DNA of 64,000 nucleotides, taken from positions 1-64,000 of the forward strand of contig JAFAQB010000266.1 in assembly GCA_019246625.1 (NCBI GenBank), read 5' to 3'. Of this stretch, positions 26,093 through 35,496 are shown piece by piece. Position 1 is the stretch's first letter. The number at the start of each line of letters is the position of its first letter. Position numbers and translations under genes: made by a program. The DNA is from Nitrososphaeraceae archaeon. Lineage in GTDB: Archaea > Thermoproteota > Nitrososphaeria > Nitrososphaerales > Nitrososphaeraceae. Below the pieces are notes generated by a model, which saw nothing but the letters and a program-made list of their open reading frames with translations, searched no databases and was not told the origin of the DNA.

Positions 26093-26830
26093 TTATCTTG
26101 CAACATTTACTATTCCAACTCTTGCTAGTTCTGAACCTATACCATAACCTACGAGTGCTATACCGGTGCCCAGACCAGCCATTTCGATTCCACCTTTAAC
26201 CCAATTCTTCTTTGCAAGTCGCGCTTTTATCGCGCCCACGATAAACGAAGACACCAGACTTAATCCTATTGCTATTCCAATCGCTACACCTGAAGATATA
26301 AATCCAGTTTTTACTACAAAGTAAGGTAGAATTGGAAGTATACCCCCAAGTAGAAACGCTCCGAACATTGCGAAAGCTCCTTTCAGTGGATTTCCTAGAA
26401 TTTCTAAATTGAGCCCCAATTCCTCAGTTAGCATTGTCTTGAGCCAGACATCTTTATCAGAGGTTATTTTGTTAACTATTTTATTCAACTCATCTCCGCG
26501 AAATCCTTTGGCCCGGTATATGTCTTCTATTTCCTGCCTTTCTCTTTCTGGAAGATTCTCTATCTCATATTGCTCCCTTTTAATTTCGGCTTCTAATATT
26601 TCTCTCTGGGATTTTACTGCAAGATAGTTTTGAACTGCCATAGCTTTAGCGCCTGTAAACATTCCAATTAACGCTGCAAGAATAACAATGTCAGCGGCAA
26701 CTGCAGCACCTCCGACGCCTGATACAATTCCCAAGGATGTATTTACTCCGTCACCAAATCCAAATACTAAATCTCTAATATAGCTGCTTTCTTTGATGTG
26801 AGGTTCAATATGAGTTGACTGTAAGTCCAA
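26093..26830 (-). CDS. VIT1/CCC1-family iron/manganese transporter
   Basis: 245 residues with the family topology of five membrane helices. Helix 1 begins with FGFGDGVNTSLGIVSGVGGA, the conserved start of VIT1/CCC1 proteins. Helix 2 ends in the cytoplasmic metal-binding helices rich in Glu (REILEAEIKREQYEIENLPE, EIEDIYRAKGFRGDEL). Three more helices follow, the last with a GLGTGIALVGYGIG stretch. It should move Fe2+ or Mn2+ across the membrane for storage or detoxification. Confidence 0.88.
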   Translation of the reverse strand: MDLQSTHIEPHIKESSYIRDLVFGFGDGVNTSLGIVSGVGGAAVAADIVILAALIGMFTGAKAMAVQNYLAVKSQREILEAEIKREQYEIENLPERERQEIEDIYRAKGFRGDELNKIVNKITSDKDVWLKTMLTEELGLNLEILGNPLKGAFAMFGAFLLGGILPILPYFVVKTGFISSGVAIGIAIGLSLVSSFIVGAIKARLAKKNWVKGGIEMAGLGTGIALVGYGIGSELARVGIVNVAR

Positions 26831-27136
26831 TCCGACTAATTTCTTTTCATTCTATAATTTATAGCTTGAGCAGACATACATACTATCTTCATCCTATATG
26901 CGTTCATAAATTCTGATTTTAATTAATTGAATTTGATCTAACTTAAAACATTTCCGAGTATTCTGCATCACTACGTTAATTTCGACGATTTTTATTATAA
27001 AATCATTCATAGATGAATCTGAGAGAATCAATATATACATGCTCAAAGCACTGCTATGTATGCGCTTTTTTAGAGTTAGATGTGATGTAATATCTAATAT
27101 TAAAATATTAGTCACATACTAGTAGGATGCCAAAAT
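26831..27136. other. Divergent promoter gap with nested palindrome
   Basis: Region between the transporter and the secreted protein. It holds the nested inverted repeat at 27080-27117. A minus-strand frame at 26894-27115 looks like chance in AT-rich DNA. Confidence 0.4.
27080..27117. promoter_or_regulatory. Nested inverted repeat before secreted-protein gene
   Basis: CTAATATT and AATATTAG (27094-27111) form an 8-bp repeat around AA, itself flanked by ATGTGA (27080) and TCACAT (27112). The centre is a TATA-like AT tract 20-40 bases before the ATG at 27137, so this may be promoter plus operator. Confidence 0.45.
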
Positions 27137-27811
27137 ATGCTGCTAAAGAATTTTGCTTTAACAAGTCGATTATCATATGTCATCACTTTATTCTTGTCTT
27201 TTGAGTTGATGTTTGGTGTTACAGGAAATATTATTATCTCGGCATCCGCAGAACCGAAAGGGACAGGTTCAGGCATGGTTAAATCAATCACAATGCAGAG
27301 CAAAATAGCAGAGCCAAAGGATACGACGGAAACCTTTTCAGCAATGGGGATAATAAGCTCCTTAATTTTTCAGACCCGCATTAACAATACATCAGATCTA
27401 GCAACTGCGCAAAAGTCCATTCTATCAGGAGAATGGCTTATTCATAACACAGGAGGTATAATAACAGCTTTTGTAGCAAAATTCAATCAGGTTCTTGATG
27501 ATGGGACACGGTGGCATACTTACCAGCTTTTTAATTTTACGACTGGAAAGAACGCTAGAATTCAGTTGACCTCAGATGATAGCACAATATTCTCAGGCAC
27601 CGTTGATATCAAATTAAATAACACTGTTGTCTGGAAAAATATAAAATTAACAGTCTTCATACTTAAAGGAAATACAATTATCTTTTCGCTGGATGATAAA
27701 GCGATCGGAGATCATTTCAGAGATCAGCCCATCTATGGAACCGTTGTCTCCCTAAAAAAGGATAACGACACAAATACTGATGCGTTGAAGTCGTCCCGAG
27801 GACAATTTTAA
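27137..27811 (+). CDS. Secreted hypothetical protein, 224 residues
   Basis: An N-terminal signal sequence (LSYVITLFLSFELMFGVTG) ends near residue 37 at SASA. The mature part is beta-rich with repeated strand-turn units (WLIHNTGGIITAFVAKFNQV, YQLFNFTTGKNARIQL, TVDIKLNNTVVWKNIKL) and several N-x-T/S sites. Extracellular beta-sandwich proteins of this style are common in Thaumarchaeota; the function is unknown. Confidence 0.7.
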   Translation: MLLKNFALTSRLSYVITLFLSFELMFGVTGNIIISASAEPKGTGSGMVKSITMQSKIAEPKDTTETFSAMGIISSLIFQTRINNTSDLATAQKSILSGEWLIHNTGGIITAFVAKFNQVLDDGTRWHTYQLFNFTTGKNARIQLTSDDSTIFSGTVDIKLNNTVVWKNIKLTVFILKGNTIIFSLDDKAIGDHFRDQPIYGTVVSLKKDNDTNTDALKSSRGQF

Positions 27812-28022
27812 GCGATATTATCTTTTGTTGCAAGACTGATTTATTCTACTCCTATGAAAAGTGGTCTTACCATTTTTGTAAATTCTAGTCCATTGTTTTT
27901 TTGTCTACGGTGCCTAATAAAGGTAAAGCAACTTCTATGCTATAAAAATAGTATATCGTAGCTGGGAATAGGTTTAAAAAAGTAAAGTACAAAAGATCGA
28001 GAATGGGGATGTAAACCTAACA

Positions 28023-28517
28023 ATGGCTTGTAGTTCATGCGTATTCTGTTCTATAATTGAAGGTCGCCTTCCTGCTGCTGAAATTTATCACGATGAGAAT
28101 TTTTTGGTATTAATGGACAAATACCCAATTAACATTGGACATACTCTTGTAATTCCAAAATCACATTATGATAATTTGCTTTTAATGCCTCGCAAGGAAG
28201 TTGGCCGCTTATACTCACTGGTAGCTATTGTTGCTGAATCAGTGGTCTGTACTGTTAAAGCTGATGGTTTCAACATAGGACAAAATAACGGTAGATGTGC
28301 TAATCAAATTGTTCCACACGTACACGTCCACATTATCCCGAGATTTAACTACGACAGTCCAAATGGAAAATGGCCTGTAAGGCGAGTTGCTTCCCATCAG
28401 GAGCTTTTAGAAGTCGCACGGAAAATAAGGCTCGTCTTGAATCCTTCTGATATTCATAAACACGTGCCGAGCCTGAATGCGCAACCTCGAGAATCCGGAT
28501 CATTGACTAGTATTTGA
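28023..28517 (+). CDS. HIT-family nucleotide hydrolase
   Basis: 164 residues. The histidine triad is clear in HVHVHIIPR at about 98-106, preceded by the family segments CVFCSIIEGRLPAAEIYHDE and INIGHTLVIPKSHY. CxxC near the start and His-100 region suggest the zinc-containing HinT/Fhit-like branch that hydrolyses AMP-linked or dinucleoside substrates. A conserved NGRCANQ segment precedes the triad. Transcribed alone. Confidence 0.92.
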   Translation: MACSSCVFCSIIEGRLPAAEIYHDENFLVLMDKYPINIGHTLVIPKSHYDNLLLMPRKEVGRLYSLVAIVAESVVCTVKADGFNIGQNNGRCANQIVPHVHVHIIPRFNYDSPNGKWPVRRVASHQELLEVARKIRLVLNPSDIHKHVPSLNAQPRESGSLTSI

Positions 28518-28835
28518 CAATTCTTAGTGAAACAGATTGGCTAGGGTGCCAGTACATAAAGTTTAGAAAGGACATGTTAGCAAAAAACAGACGGAAGTAT
28601 TTAGAGTAGTAGACTAATAAAGACAGTTCATCATTTCCTGAACTGATACTGTTTCTAGCGTATTATAGCTAAAATAATGATATAAGAATGAGCCGGATTT
28701 AATTCGTCATCATTACACAAGTAAAAAACATGATCATGGTAACAGCAAAATTCGCGTGTAGGGTTTAACGATACGTCCATTTATGACATTACTGGTGAAA
28801 CTAGAAGTGGTTAAATAGTTGATTTTTATCACTCT
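28518..28835. other. Gap with a 7-bp hairpin
   Basis: No gene recognised. CAGTTCA (28624-28630) pairs exactly with TGAACTG (28639-28645) across an eight-base loop, about 110 bases downstream of the HIT gene; this may be an RNA end or a regulatory hairpin. Confidence 0.4.
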
Positions 28836-29063
28836 TCATCGATGCACGTATCCCGTTTTCTTGTTTTGATGATTAGATGCCGCAGTATCAGAAAATATTT
28901 TCAGTTCTTGCTGTGACCTGATTTTATTCTTGTATTCTTCAAGGTATCTCTGTGCTTCTTTTTTAGATTCAAACCTTGCTTCCCCTCTGAATGAACCATT
29001 CTCATCTATGAGACTAATAGCGTTCCAACTTCCGTTCTTGCCTAGCTTTTTGACAACAAACAT
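28836..29063 (-). CDS. Small basic hypothetical protein, 75 residues
   Basis: Compact beta-beta-alpha pattern: MFVVKKLGKNGSWNAISLID, SFRGEARFESKKEAQRYLEE, then a lysine-rich tail. The layout resembles short DUF2188-like or RNase H1 N-terminal-like domains that can bind nucleic acid, but that is only an impression. It is divergent from the dph6 gene with a 126-base gap. Confidence 0.6.
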   Translation of the reverse strand: MFVVKKLGKNGSWNAISLIDENGSFRGEARFESKKEAQRYLEEYKNKIRSQQELKIFSDTAASNHQNKKTGYVHR

Positions 29064-29189
29064 CTCAGTCGAATTATAATAGCCAGCCAGTTATATTTAT
29101 TTAAGTAATTTTTCCATCACATGTCTATAAGGACATAAAGCGCGGTAGAGGTCAAATCGTTTAATACAAGTAAGATATAAGTAAATTTA

Positions 29190-29876
29190 TTGAGGCTAGC
29201 AGCACTTTATTCTGGTGGCAAAGACAGTACTTTCTCTATATTAAAGATAAGAGAGCTTGGCCACGAGGTAGTATGCTTGGTTTCAATGTATCCATTTGCA
29301 GACGACAGCTTTTTATTCCATTACCCGAACATTCGATTAACGAATTATCTTGCACAGGCTATGCAAATTCCTCTCAGTTCGTTTGCTGTCGAAAAGAGAT
29401 CTAAAGAGAAGGAATTTCAAGCGTTGAAAGAGGCAGTTCTGAAAGTCAAGTCTGACTATGATATCCAGGGAATAGTCCATGGGGTTATATCGAGCAAATT
29501 TCAGAAAGAATTGTTCAACAGAATTTGTTTAGATAGTCATATTGCTATGTTTACCCCTTTATGGAATGCGAATCCTTTGCAATACATGTATGAACTTATA
29601 TCTAAAAAATTCGAGATCAAGATTGTTGGTGTCTCTGCAATGGGGTTGGAAAAAGATTGGTTAGGAAGATCAATCGATAAAAATACAATAACTTTGTTAG
29701 AATTGTTGAGCAGAAAGTATGGTTTTAATTTAGCATTTGAAGGAGGAGAGGCAGAGTCTCTTGTGTTGGATTGTCCATTATTCACCAGAAGGCTTGATAT
29801 TAAGAAAGCAAATATTCATTGGGACGGACAGCGGGGAATATTTGAAATATTAGATGTTGCATTAATACAGAAATAA
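29190..29876 (+). CDS. dph6: Diphthine-ammonia ligase (Dph6)
   Basis: 228 residues. An ATP pyrophosphatase with the PP-loop ALYSGGKDSTF at 4-14. The middle segment GIVHGVISSKFQKE and the C-terminal LAFEGGEAESLVLDCPLF are hallmarks of the Dph6 family, which performs the final amidation making diphthamide on elongation factor 2. TTG start at 29190. SRP54 follows after 4 bases, so the two are co-transcribed. Confidence 0.9.
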   Translation: MRLAALYSGGKDSTFSILKIRELGHEVVCLVSMYPFADDSFLFHYPNIRLTNYLAQAMQIPLSSFAVEKRSKEKEFQALKEAVLKVKSDYDIQGIVHGVISSKFQKELFNRICLDSHIAMFTPLWNANPLQYMYELISKKFEIKIVGVSAMGLEKDWLGRSIDKNTITLLELLSRKYGFNLAFEGGEAESLVLDCPLFTRRLDIKKANIHWDGQRGIFEILDVALIQK

Positions 29877-29880
29877 GAGT

Positions 29881-31248
29881 ATGCTTGACAACTTAAGAAC
29901 AGGCCTTAGAGGCGCTCTCAAAAAGATTGTCGGAGCGACAGATATTAATGAAGAGCTAATTGACTCGGTCTGCAAAGATGTTCAAAGGTCATTGCTGCAA
30001 TCTGATGTCAATGTAAAATTAGTTATTTCAATTACAAAAAATCTCAAGGATCGAGCAATAAATGAGAAGCCCCCTAAAGGACTTTCGAGAAAGGATCATA
30101 TTATCACTATTCTCTACAACGAACTCGCAACATTGCTTGGATACAGTGGAGAAACAATTAAGGTCGTTGAGAAGTCACATAATTCTGAAGACAAGGTGAT
30201 GTCATTTGAATCAGGAAAGCAAAGTATTATTTTAATGCTCGGAATTCAGGGCAGTGGAAAGACTACTGTAACAGCAAAACTTGCTCGTTGGTTAACTAGG
30301 CATGGATACCGTGCCGGCGTCATAGGAGCTGACACATGGCGTCCTGGAGCACTTGCACAATTAAAAATGAATTGCAGTAAAATTAACGTTAGCGTTTATG
30401 GTAACGAAGATAGCAAGAATCCTGTAGGTATCGTTACTGAAGGTTTAGAATATTTTAGACAACAAAATACAGATATCGTAATCATTGATACTGCTGGGAG
30501 GCACAAGGAAGAATCCGGACTTTTGGCAGAAATGAATAGCATGTATAAAGTGTCGATCCCTGACCTTGTACTTCTGGTCATAGACGGGACAATTGGCCAA
30601 CAAGCTTATAATCAGGCTAAAGCATTCCATCAGGCAGCCCCTGTAGGGGGCATTATTATAACAAAGCTTGACGGAACTGCAAAGGGGGGTGGGGCGCTTG
30701 CAGCAGCTGCTGCCACCAATGCCAGAGTAATGTTCATAGGAACTGGAGAGCGTATTGACGATCTTGAGCAGTTTTCTCCTACTCGATTTGTAGGAAAACT
30801 GCTTGGAATGGGTGACATCAAAGCTCTCCTGGAAATGGCAAAAAGCCTTGAACTACAAGCTGATGAAAACCAAACTAAAAGATTGCTAAGCGGTAAGTTA
30901 TCAATTGAGGACTTTTATAGTCAGATGGAGAACGTCGGAAAAATGGGATTTAGAAATGTTATTGATAGTTTACCGGGTTTATCGGGGATGATTAAAGAGG
31001 ATGACCTTGACGTTCTTCAGGCAAAGATGGAGAAATGGAGATTTCTCATTCAATCTATGACAAGGGAAGAGAAAAAAGATCCACATCTCATTAATGACTC
31101 TAGGAGAAAGAGAATAGCAAGAGGTGCAGGAATGACTGAGCATGAGATTAAAGATCTGATAAAACAATATGATAATTCCAAAGCCATGATGAAGCAGACT
31201 AAGGGCAGACAAATGCAGGGGATGTTAAGAAGGTTTGGTTTCGGTTAA
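29881..31248 (+). CDS. srp54: Signal recognition particle GTPase SRP54
   Basis: 455 residues in N, G and M domains. G1 is GIQGSGKTTVTAKLAR at about 121-136, G3 is DTAGRHKEE and G4 is TKLDGTAKGG. The M domain (from about 325) contains MGDIKALLEMAKSLEL and the methionine-rich hydrophobic groove, and binds 7S RNA and signal peptides. It targets nascent membrane and secreted proteins with FtsY. Operon with dph6 upstream and pus10 14 bases downstream. Confidence 0.95.
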   Translation: MLDNLRTGLRGALKKIVGATDINEELIDSVCKDVQRSLLQSDVNVKLVISITKNLKDRAINEKPPKGLSRKDHIITILYNELATLLGYSGETIKVVEKSHNSEDKVMSFESGKQSIILMLGIQGSGKTTVTAKLARWLTRHGYRAGVIGADTWRPGALAQLKMNCSKINVSVYGNEDSKNPVGIVTEGLEYFRQQNTDIVIIDTAGRHKEESGLLAEMNSMYKVSIPDLVLLVIDGTIGQQAYNQAKAFHQAAPVGGIIITKLDGTAKGGGALAAAAATNARVMFIGTGERIDDLEQFSPTRFVGKLLGMGDIKALLEMAKSLELQADENQTKRLLSGKLSIEDFYSQMENVGKMGFRNVIDSLPGLSGMIKEDDLDVLQAKMEKWRFLIQSMTREEKKDPHLINDSRRKRIARGAGMTEHEIKDLIKQYDNSKAMMKQTKGRQMQGMLRRFGFG

Positions 31249-31262
31249 TATCAAAAAAAGAT

Positions 31263-32384
31263 TTGCTATCACAAAGATTAAGCACATATTACAGACTATG
31301 TAGTTATTGTCTCTCTAGACAGCTAGCAAAAACTAAAAGGATTGCAACAATAAGTAGGGTCAAACAAGCGGGAGGCTTAGATGAGTGCTACATCTGCAGT
31401 GGTCTTATGAGTGTCATTGATTTGATAGTAGAGAAGATGGTCGTAGATGTGGAAAGGAAATACGAATTTAGTTCCTTTCTAATAGGATTAACCATTCCTA
31501 CTCAGATCTATGAACGTGAAGATCAAATCAGAGCACGGTTTAAGATACGTGGAAGAGAGAGTATAAAAAAAGAAGTTGTAAATGAGATCGGATCTAGGTT
31601 TAAGAAAATCACAAAAAAAAGGCTCGAGCACCATCTCCCAGATATTAGAATAAATATTATTATTGACAACAATAACGATTTTTGTATTACTGCAAGGGCG
31701 TCTCCTTTGATTCTGTCCGGGCGCTATATAAAGAGGTGCAGAGGGCTGCCACAGAAAAAGGTTAGATGTATCCAATGTTCTGAGAAAGAAGGCAATATAT
31801 GCAGTCATTTTGAACCTAGTGCAGACAAGACTATTGAGGACATAATAACTACGAGACTGTTGTTGATTACTAATGGCGAAAAACCAAAATTCTTGTGGTT
31901 GGGAAGTGAAGATCCAGATAGCCTTGTTCTGGGAAAGGGTCGTCCTTTTTTTATGCACATATCAAACCCAAAGGTTAGATCAATAAAGACAAACCTAAAA
32001 TTCCGTACTAATGGTGTAGTTACAACGATCTATGGAATGCTAGAGCATTTACCGAAATTGCCTATTCAGTTTATCACAAAAACAAAGATCTTGGTACATT
32101 CCAGCATTAGCATATCAAAATTTGATCTGAGAAAATTAAAAGCCTTGAAGAATTCTGTTGTAAAATTTGAGATAAAATCTCGAATAGTTAAGAAAAAAAT
32201 CTATTCAGTTAAGACACGGCAAATAAATGAGAAAGAATTTAGCGTTACTTTGATGGCTGACGGTGGATTTGTTATTAAACAGTTTGTTGGGGCACAAAGG
32301 TATGTTGAACCGAGTGTATCCAAGATCATCGGTGCTACATGCGAGTGTACTTTATTTGATATTCTAGATGTGATTATACAGTAA
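31263..32384 (+). CDS. pus10: tRNA pseudouridine synthase Pus10
   Basis: 373 residues. Archaeal Pus10 makes pseudouridine at tRNA positions 54 and 55. The N-terminal part has zinc cysteines (CSYC near 14, CYIC near 42) and a THUMP-like region. The catalytic Asp lies in GSEDPDSLVLGKGRPFF at about 219-235, where the family has REDVDVRMLG-type wording. The end VKQFVGAQRYVEPSVSKIIG-like segment matches the family C-terminus. TTG start. Third gene of the dph6-srp54-pus10 set. Confidence 0.9.
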   Translation: MLSQRLSTYYRLCSYCLSRQLAKTKRIATISRVKQAGGLDECYICSGLMSVIDLIVEKMVVDVERKYEFSSFLIGLTIPTQIYEREDQIRARFKIRGRESIKKEVVNEIGSRFKKITKKRLEHHLPDIRINIIIDNNNDFCITARASPLILSGRYIKRCRGLPQKKVRCIQCSEKEGNICSHFEPSADKTIEDIITTRLLLITNGEKPKFLWLGSEDPDSLVLGKGRPFFMHISNPKVRSIKTNLKFRTNGVVTTIYGMLEHLPKLPIQFITKTKILVHSSISISKFDLRKLKALKNSVVKFEIKSRIVKKKIYSVKTRQINEKEFSVTLMADGGFVIKQFVGAQRYVEPSVSKIIGATCECTLFDILDVIIQ

Positions 32385-32420
32385 CATTTTTTTAGACCAT
32401 AACTTTGTAAAATTACTTAG

Positions 32421-33131
32421 ATGCCTAATGTTCTGTTAAGACTGGAAGAAGCCAAAGACAAAGGACTAATTCCTGATCATGTGTATCAATTGATAACAAG
32501 CCGTTTTCACCTCGTAAAAGAAGGCATCAGTAGAATCGAAAAAGCCTCCGGTTTGAATTATCCTTATTATTACGTTGAACCAAATCTTGTAGTATCAACT
32601 TCGAAAGTGGAGTTCACCCAATTTGGGATTTTCTTCGCCAGAACCATTCCAGTCGTAGGTCCGGATAATCGGCTTAATATTCTAGTCCAATTAACTGCTC
32701 CTCTTATATCTTATGGACTGTTAGGAACCATCCATGCCATTTTAGCACATGAATTCATGCATTATATCAGCTTGATAAGCCGGGTTCTTAAAATGAATAT
32801 AATTTCTGATGAAATACCAGACTCTTTATTTGAAGAAAAATATAGAGATTTCGATCATCTGTTAGAAGCCAGGATCATATTCAAACGTGACAATGCCTTA
32901 ATCAATCACATCAAAAAAAAATTTTCTGAAGGTCTTGGAGATCCTAGACTGGAACGAAAGGCTATAGAAGATTGGATGAATAAAGGTCTTCCAACTATGG
33001 TTCTACCTGTTGACGCTAATATTATAAGAATCCCAATTGAAGCAATAGCAAAATTACATATGCACGACATTATCAGGGAAAAGATCAATCAATTCGAAAA
33101 TAAAGCAAGAAGCAAAAAGTCTTATGTCTAG
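32421..33131 (+). CDS. Predicted HExxH metalloprotein, 236 residues
   Basis: Not assigned to a named family. A zincin-type motif LAHEFMHYISL places His110, Glu111 and His114 after a hydrophobic helix (LISYGLLGTIHAIL), as in metallopeptidases. A third ligand is not certain; Glu or Asp in the following FDHLLEARIIF are candidates. The rest is soluble and helical. The gene overlaps the next one by eight bases, which indicates tight co-expression with the nucleotidyltransferase/pseudokinase fusion. Confidence 0.65.
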   Translation: MPNVLLRLEEAKDKGLIPDHVYQLITSRFHLVKEGISRIEKASGLNYPYYYVEPNLVVSTSKVEFTQFGIFFARTIPVVGPDNRLNILVQLTAPLISYGLLGTIHAILAHEFMHYISLISRVLKMNIISDEIPDSLFEEKYRDFDHLLEARIIFKRDNALINHIKKKFSEGLGDPRLERKAIEDWMNKGLPTMVLPVDANIIRIPIEAIAKLHMHDIIREKINQFENKARSKKSYV

Positions 33132-34809
33132 TATTTCCAAGGAACAGCGAAAGAATATAGATCTAGCCGTTATCAAAATAGCAAAAAAACACAATGTTTC
33201 AGGAGTGTGCTTATATGGTTCGAAGGTCGCAGGTTATGCACGACCTAACAGTGACTTTGACGTTATCATAGTACTCGAAGACTACTCCTATGTTCTTAAG
33301 TACGTTTATCTAAAGGAGTCTGAAATAGAACTTTCTGCACTTGTTGTCGATCGTAAATCACTGGAAAGAGATGCCAATTCTGCATTTCTTGGTGAATTTG
33401 TAATTGGTCGATTATTGCATATTTACGAATCACTCGTAAATCCAGAATTATTCAGAAAGCTTGAAACAGTTTATAAAAAAAGGGTTATTTTAGAGGAGAT
33501 TTCTGACATGGTGAGGTCAATAAATATCCTCTGCACTGAATTGACTTTTCCTTTAGAGTATATAATGTTCTCGAAAATCAGACGCAGGAGTATATTGTAT
33601 CCCAATGCTGTTTATAGCTACTCGAAGATTTACACCGGACAAAACTCAAAGAACAATATTGAATTCGCGCTCAATGGTTATCGACAAGCTCTAAAGGATA
33701 TACTGGAAGAAGACGATCAATTATTGATCCTGAGATCTAATGGAATCTTCGTGCAGATCTCTGAAAAACGGGTTGATGTTCAGAGATCCATGAAGGTTGC
33801 TTCATTAAAACTAACAAAAAGAATGCAAGAATTTGCTTCTTATTTTATTCATGCTTATGCAGGTAGACATACATTACAATACATTATAAAAGAAGCGGAA
33901 GCGAAAATCAACCGCCACAAAGAATACCCTGGAGAATTACCTATGTTTCTCTCAAATCCTAAGGAATACTACTGGAAATTACCAGAAGGTGTTATGATAA
34001 CGGATGACAAAAACTGGCTAGATGCGTATGCAGAATCAAGTGGTCTTTTTGGATATGCAATTTCTAGTAAACACAAATTAGGAAGTATGAGAAGTAATAC
34101 CGTTTCATTTGCTTTATTTGATCTTAATGGCAGCAGCCGCAAGAAAACAATCGTGGTGAAGGAATTCGCAAAATCCAAAGCAGTAAGATGGACTGGCCTT
34201 AAAATGCGGCCTGCCTATGACCAACGTGTCGGAAAGTATAGAATTGACCCCCTTTTTAGACTGGGCAATGAGTATAAAGCTTTGAGATATATTCGGTTCC
34301 TTGGATTGAATAGCCCCATTATCGAATCTGTAGTCCTAGGAAAAAAGATGCTAATCACTGAATTTATTGAAGGCAAGCTCATTTCAGATATAATAAAAAA
34401 CTGCTTGAAAAATAATGTTACTGATGGTCTTGATTGGATCAAGCTCGCTGGAGAAAAAATTGCAACAATTCATGCGGACGGATCTACTCTTGGAAATATA
34501 AAACCGCGCGATCTTATAATAAGTAAAGATACGTTATATATTACTGGAATCGAACATTTTGGATTCAAATCTGGAGATCCGGTTTTGGACATTATTCATT
34601 TTGTCAGCCAAGGATTAAAGAGAACAAGGAATACAATAATGGCCAAGCAAATAACAAAACAGTTCCTATGTGGCTATTCAAAAGAGACAACTATGGATTA
34701 TATAAAAAAATTGAATAATGTAAAATACTACAGTGAACTATTCTATCCCAAACTTACACCAGCTGTCGCTCAATCAATAAAGAATGAATTAAGCATATTT
34801 ACTCAATAG
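33124..34809 (+). CDS. Nucleotidyltransferase fused to a kinase-like domain with lost catalytic residues
   Basis: 561 residues. Residues 10-110 are a MNT-type nucleotidyltransferase with [20 protein letters not shown] (Gly32-Ser33, Asp44, Asp46), which appears catalytically complete. A helical middle follows. From about 320 a protein-kinase-like fold appears: a beta-3 lysine in [11 protein letters not shown] (Lys346), [11 protein letters not shown] as hinge, and [18 protein letters not shown] as catalytic loop. Archaeal kinases of this kind have GDxKPxN there; here the Asp is Asn458 and the Asn is Asp463. The metal-binding Asp of DFG/DLEQ is replaced in GIEHFGF (475-481). Probably a pseudokinase regulating or scaffolding the transferase. 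Overlaps the HExxH gene. Confidence 0.75.
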   Translation: MSSISKEQRKNIDLAVIKIAKKHNVSGVCLYGSKVAGYARPNSDFDVIIVLEDYSYVLKYVYLKESEIELSALVVDRKSLERDANSAFLGEFVIGRLLHIYESLVNPELFRKLETVYKKRVILEEISDMVRSINILCTELTFPLEYIMFSKIRRRSILYPNAVYSYSKIYTGQNSKNNIEFALNGYRQALKDILEEDDQLLILRSNGIFVQISEKRVDVQRSMKVASLKLTKRMQEFASYFIHAYAGRHTLQYIIKEAEAKINRHKEYPGELPMFLSNPKEYYWKLPEGVMITDDKNWLDAYAESSGLFGYAISSKHKLGSMRSNTVSFALFDLNGSSRKKTIVVKEFAKSKAVRWTGLKMRPAYDQRVGKYRIDPLFRLGNEYKALRYIRFLGLNSPIIESVVLGKKMLITEFIEGKLISDIIKNCLKNNVTDGLDWIKLAGEKIATIHADGSTLGNIKPRDLIISKDTLYITGIEHFGFKSGDPVLDIIHFVSQGLKRTRNTIMAKQITKQFLCGYSKETTMDYIKKLNNVKYYSELFYPKLTPAVAQSIKNELSIFTQ

Positions 34810-35024
34810 CTAGATTTCTTGGAGCTTTTCTTACTTTGATCTTTATGCGTGAATTCGGTAAATCCACATTTTCCACATGTATGTCTATCATTATGCTGGG
34901 CCATGAACACGCCCTTCCCGCAGCGTGGACAATCACGTCTAATTCTATTAAGTTTGTTACCCTCAATGACATAGAATTTGTGAACAGCGACTTTGCCTTT
35001 TGTCGCAGATTTTCTGTCTGCCAT
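34803..35024 (-). CDS. rps27ae: Ribosomal protein eS31 (S27ae)
   Basis: 73 residues. Zinc ribbon ligands are CPRCGKG and CGKCG in the second half, and the motif [18 protein letters not shown] matches S27ae. Archaeal versions lack the ubiquitin fusion seen in eukaryotes, as here. It follows eS24 after three bases and its 3' end overlaps the convergent fusion gene by seven bases. Confidence 0.93.
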   Translation of the reverse strand: MADRKSATKGKVAVHKFYVIEGNKLNRIRRDCPRCGKGVFMAQHNDRHTCGKCGFTEFTHKDQSKKSSKKSSY

Positions 35025-35027
35025 GAA

Positions 35028-35411
35028 TTATCTCCTCGATCTTGCAGTGCCAGTCTTTTTCTCTGCTACAGAGGACTGTCTTGCCTTTAATTTTTGTGCT
35101 TTTTCGTCATCCATCAGTTTTTTCCTCTCTGCTTTTGGCATACTCCTAAGCAACCTGAACCTTGGAAGCTGGTTCAACTCATCTTCAGACTTGTAAACAT
35201 AAAAGGTGGCATCAATATCAGTTTTTCCTCTATGACATGTCATTACTATAGGAATGACTTTCTTCTTGTCAATGTTAAGCTGTTTTGCAAGCAAATCAGA
35301 TGCCTCTGACCTGTTTATCCTTCCAGCAGCGTTTTTCAAAACTATTTTAATTTCTCGTCTATTAAGCAAAGAATTCGCATGATCATGTAGTGTAATGACT
35401 TCCAAAGCCAA
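35028..35411 (-). CDS. rps24e: Ribosomal protein eS24
   Basis: 127 residues. The family core is NSLLNRREIKIVLKNAAG, then SEASDLLAKQLNIDKKKVIP, IDATFYVYKSEDELNQLP and RLLRSMPKAERKK, all diagnostic of S24e. The C-terminal extension is basic. Forms the usual archaeal pair with eS31 immediately downstream. Confidence 0.93.
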   Translation of the reverse strand: MALEVITLHDHANSLLNRREIKIVLKNAAGRINRSEASDLLAKQLNIDKKKVIPIVMTCHRGKTDIDATFYVYKSEDELNQLPRFRLLRSMPKAERKKLMDDEKAQKLKARQSSVAEKKTGTARSRR

Positions 35412-35496
35412 TTTCCAGATGTTATATTGAAACTCATATAAGCATTTGCATATACACGTTCATCAGGACTGGCACCGACCTTAATGCTTAAAAAAG

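Noticed and set aside
26894-27115. Minus-strand open frame of 73 codons
   Set aside because: Isoleucine-rich AT-driven frame running over the palindromic promoter region.
33124-34809. Toxin-antitoxin (MNT/HEPN) interpretation of the nucleotidyltransferase
   Set aside because: No HEPN partner with an RxxxxH motif is adjacent; the neighbour is an HExxH protein and the C-terminal half is kinase-like.
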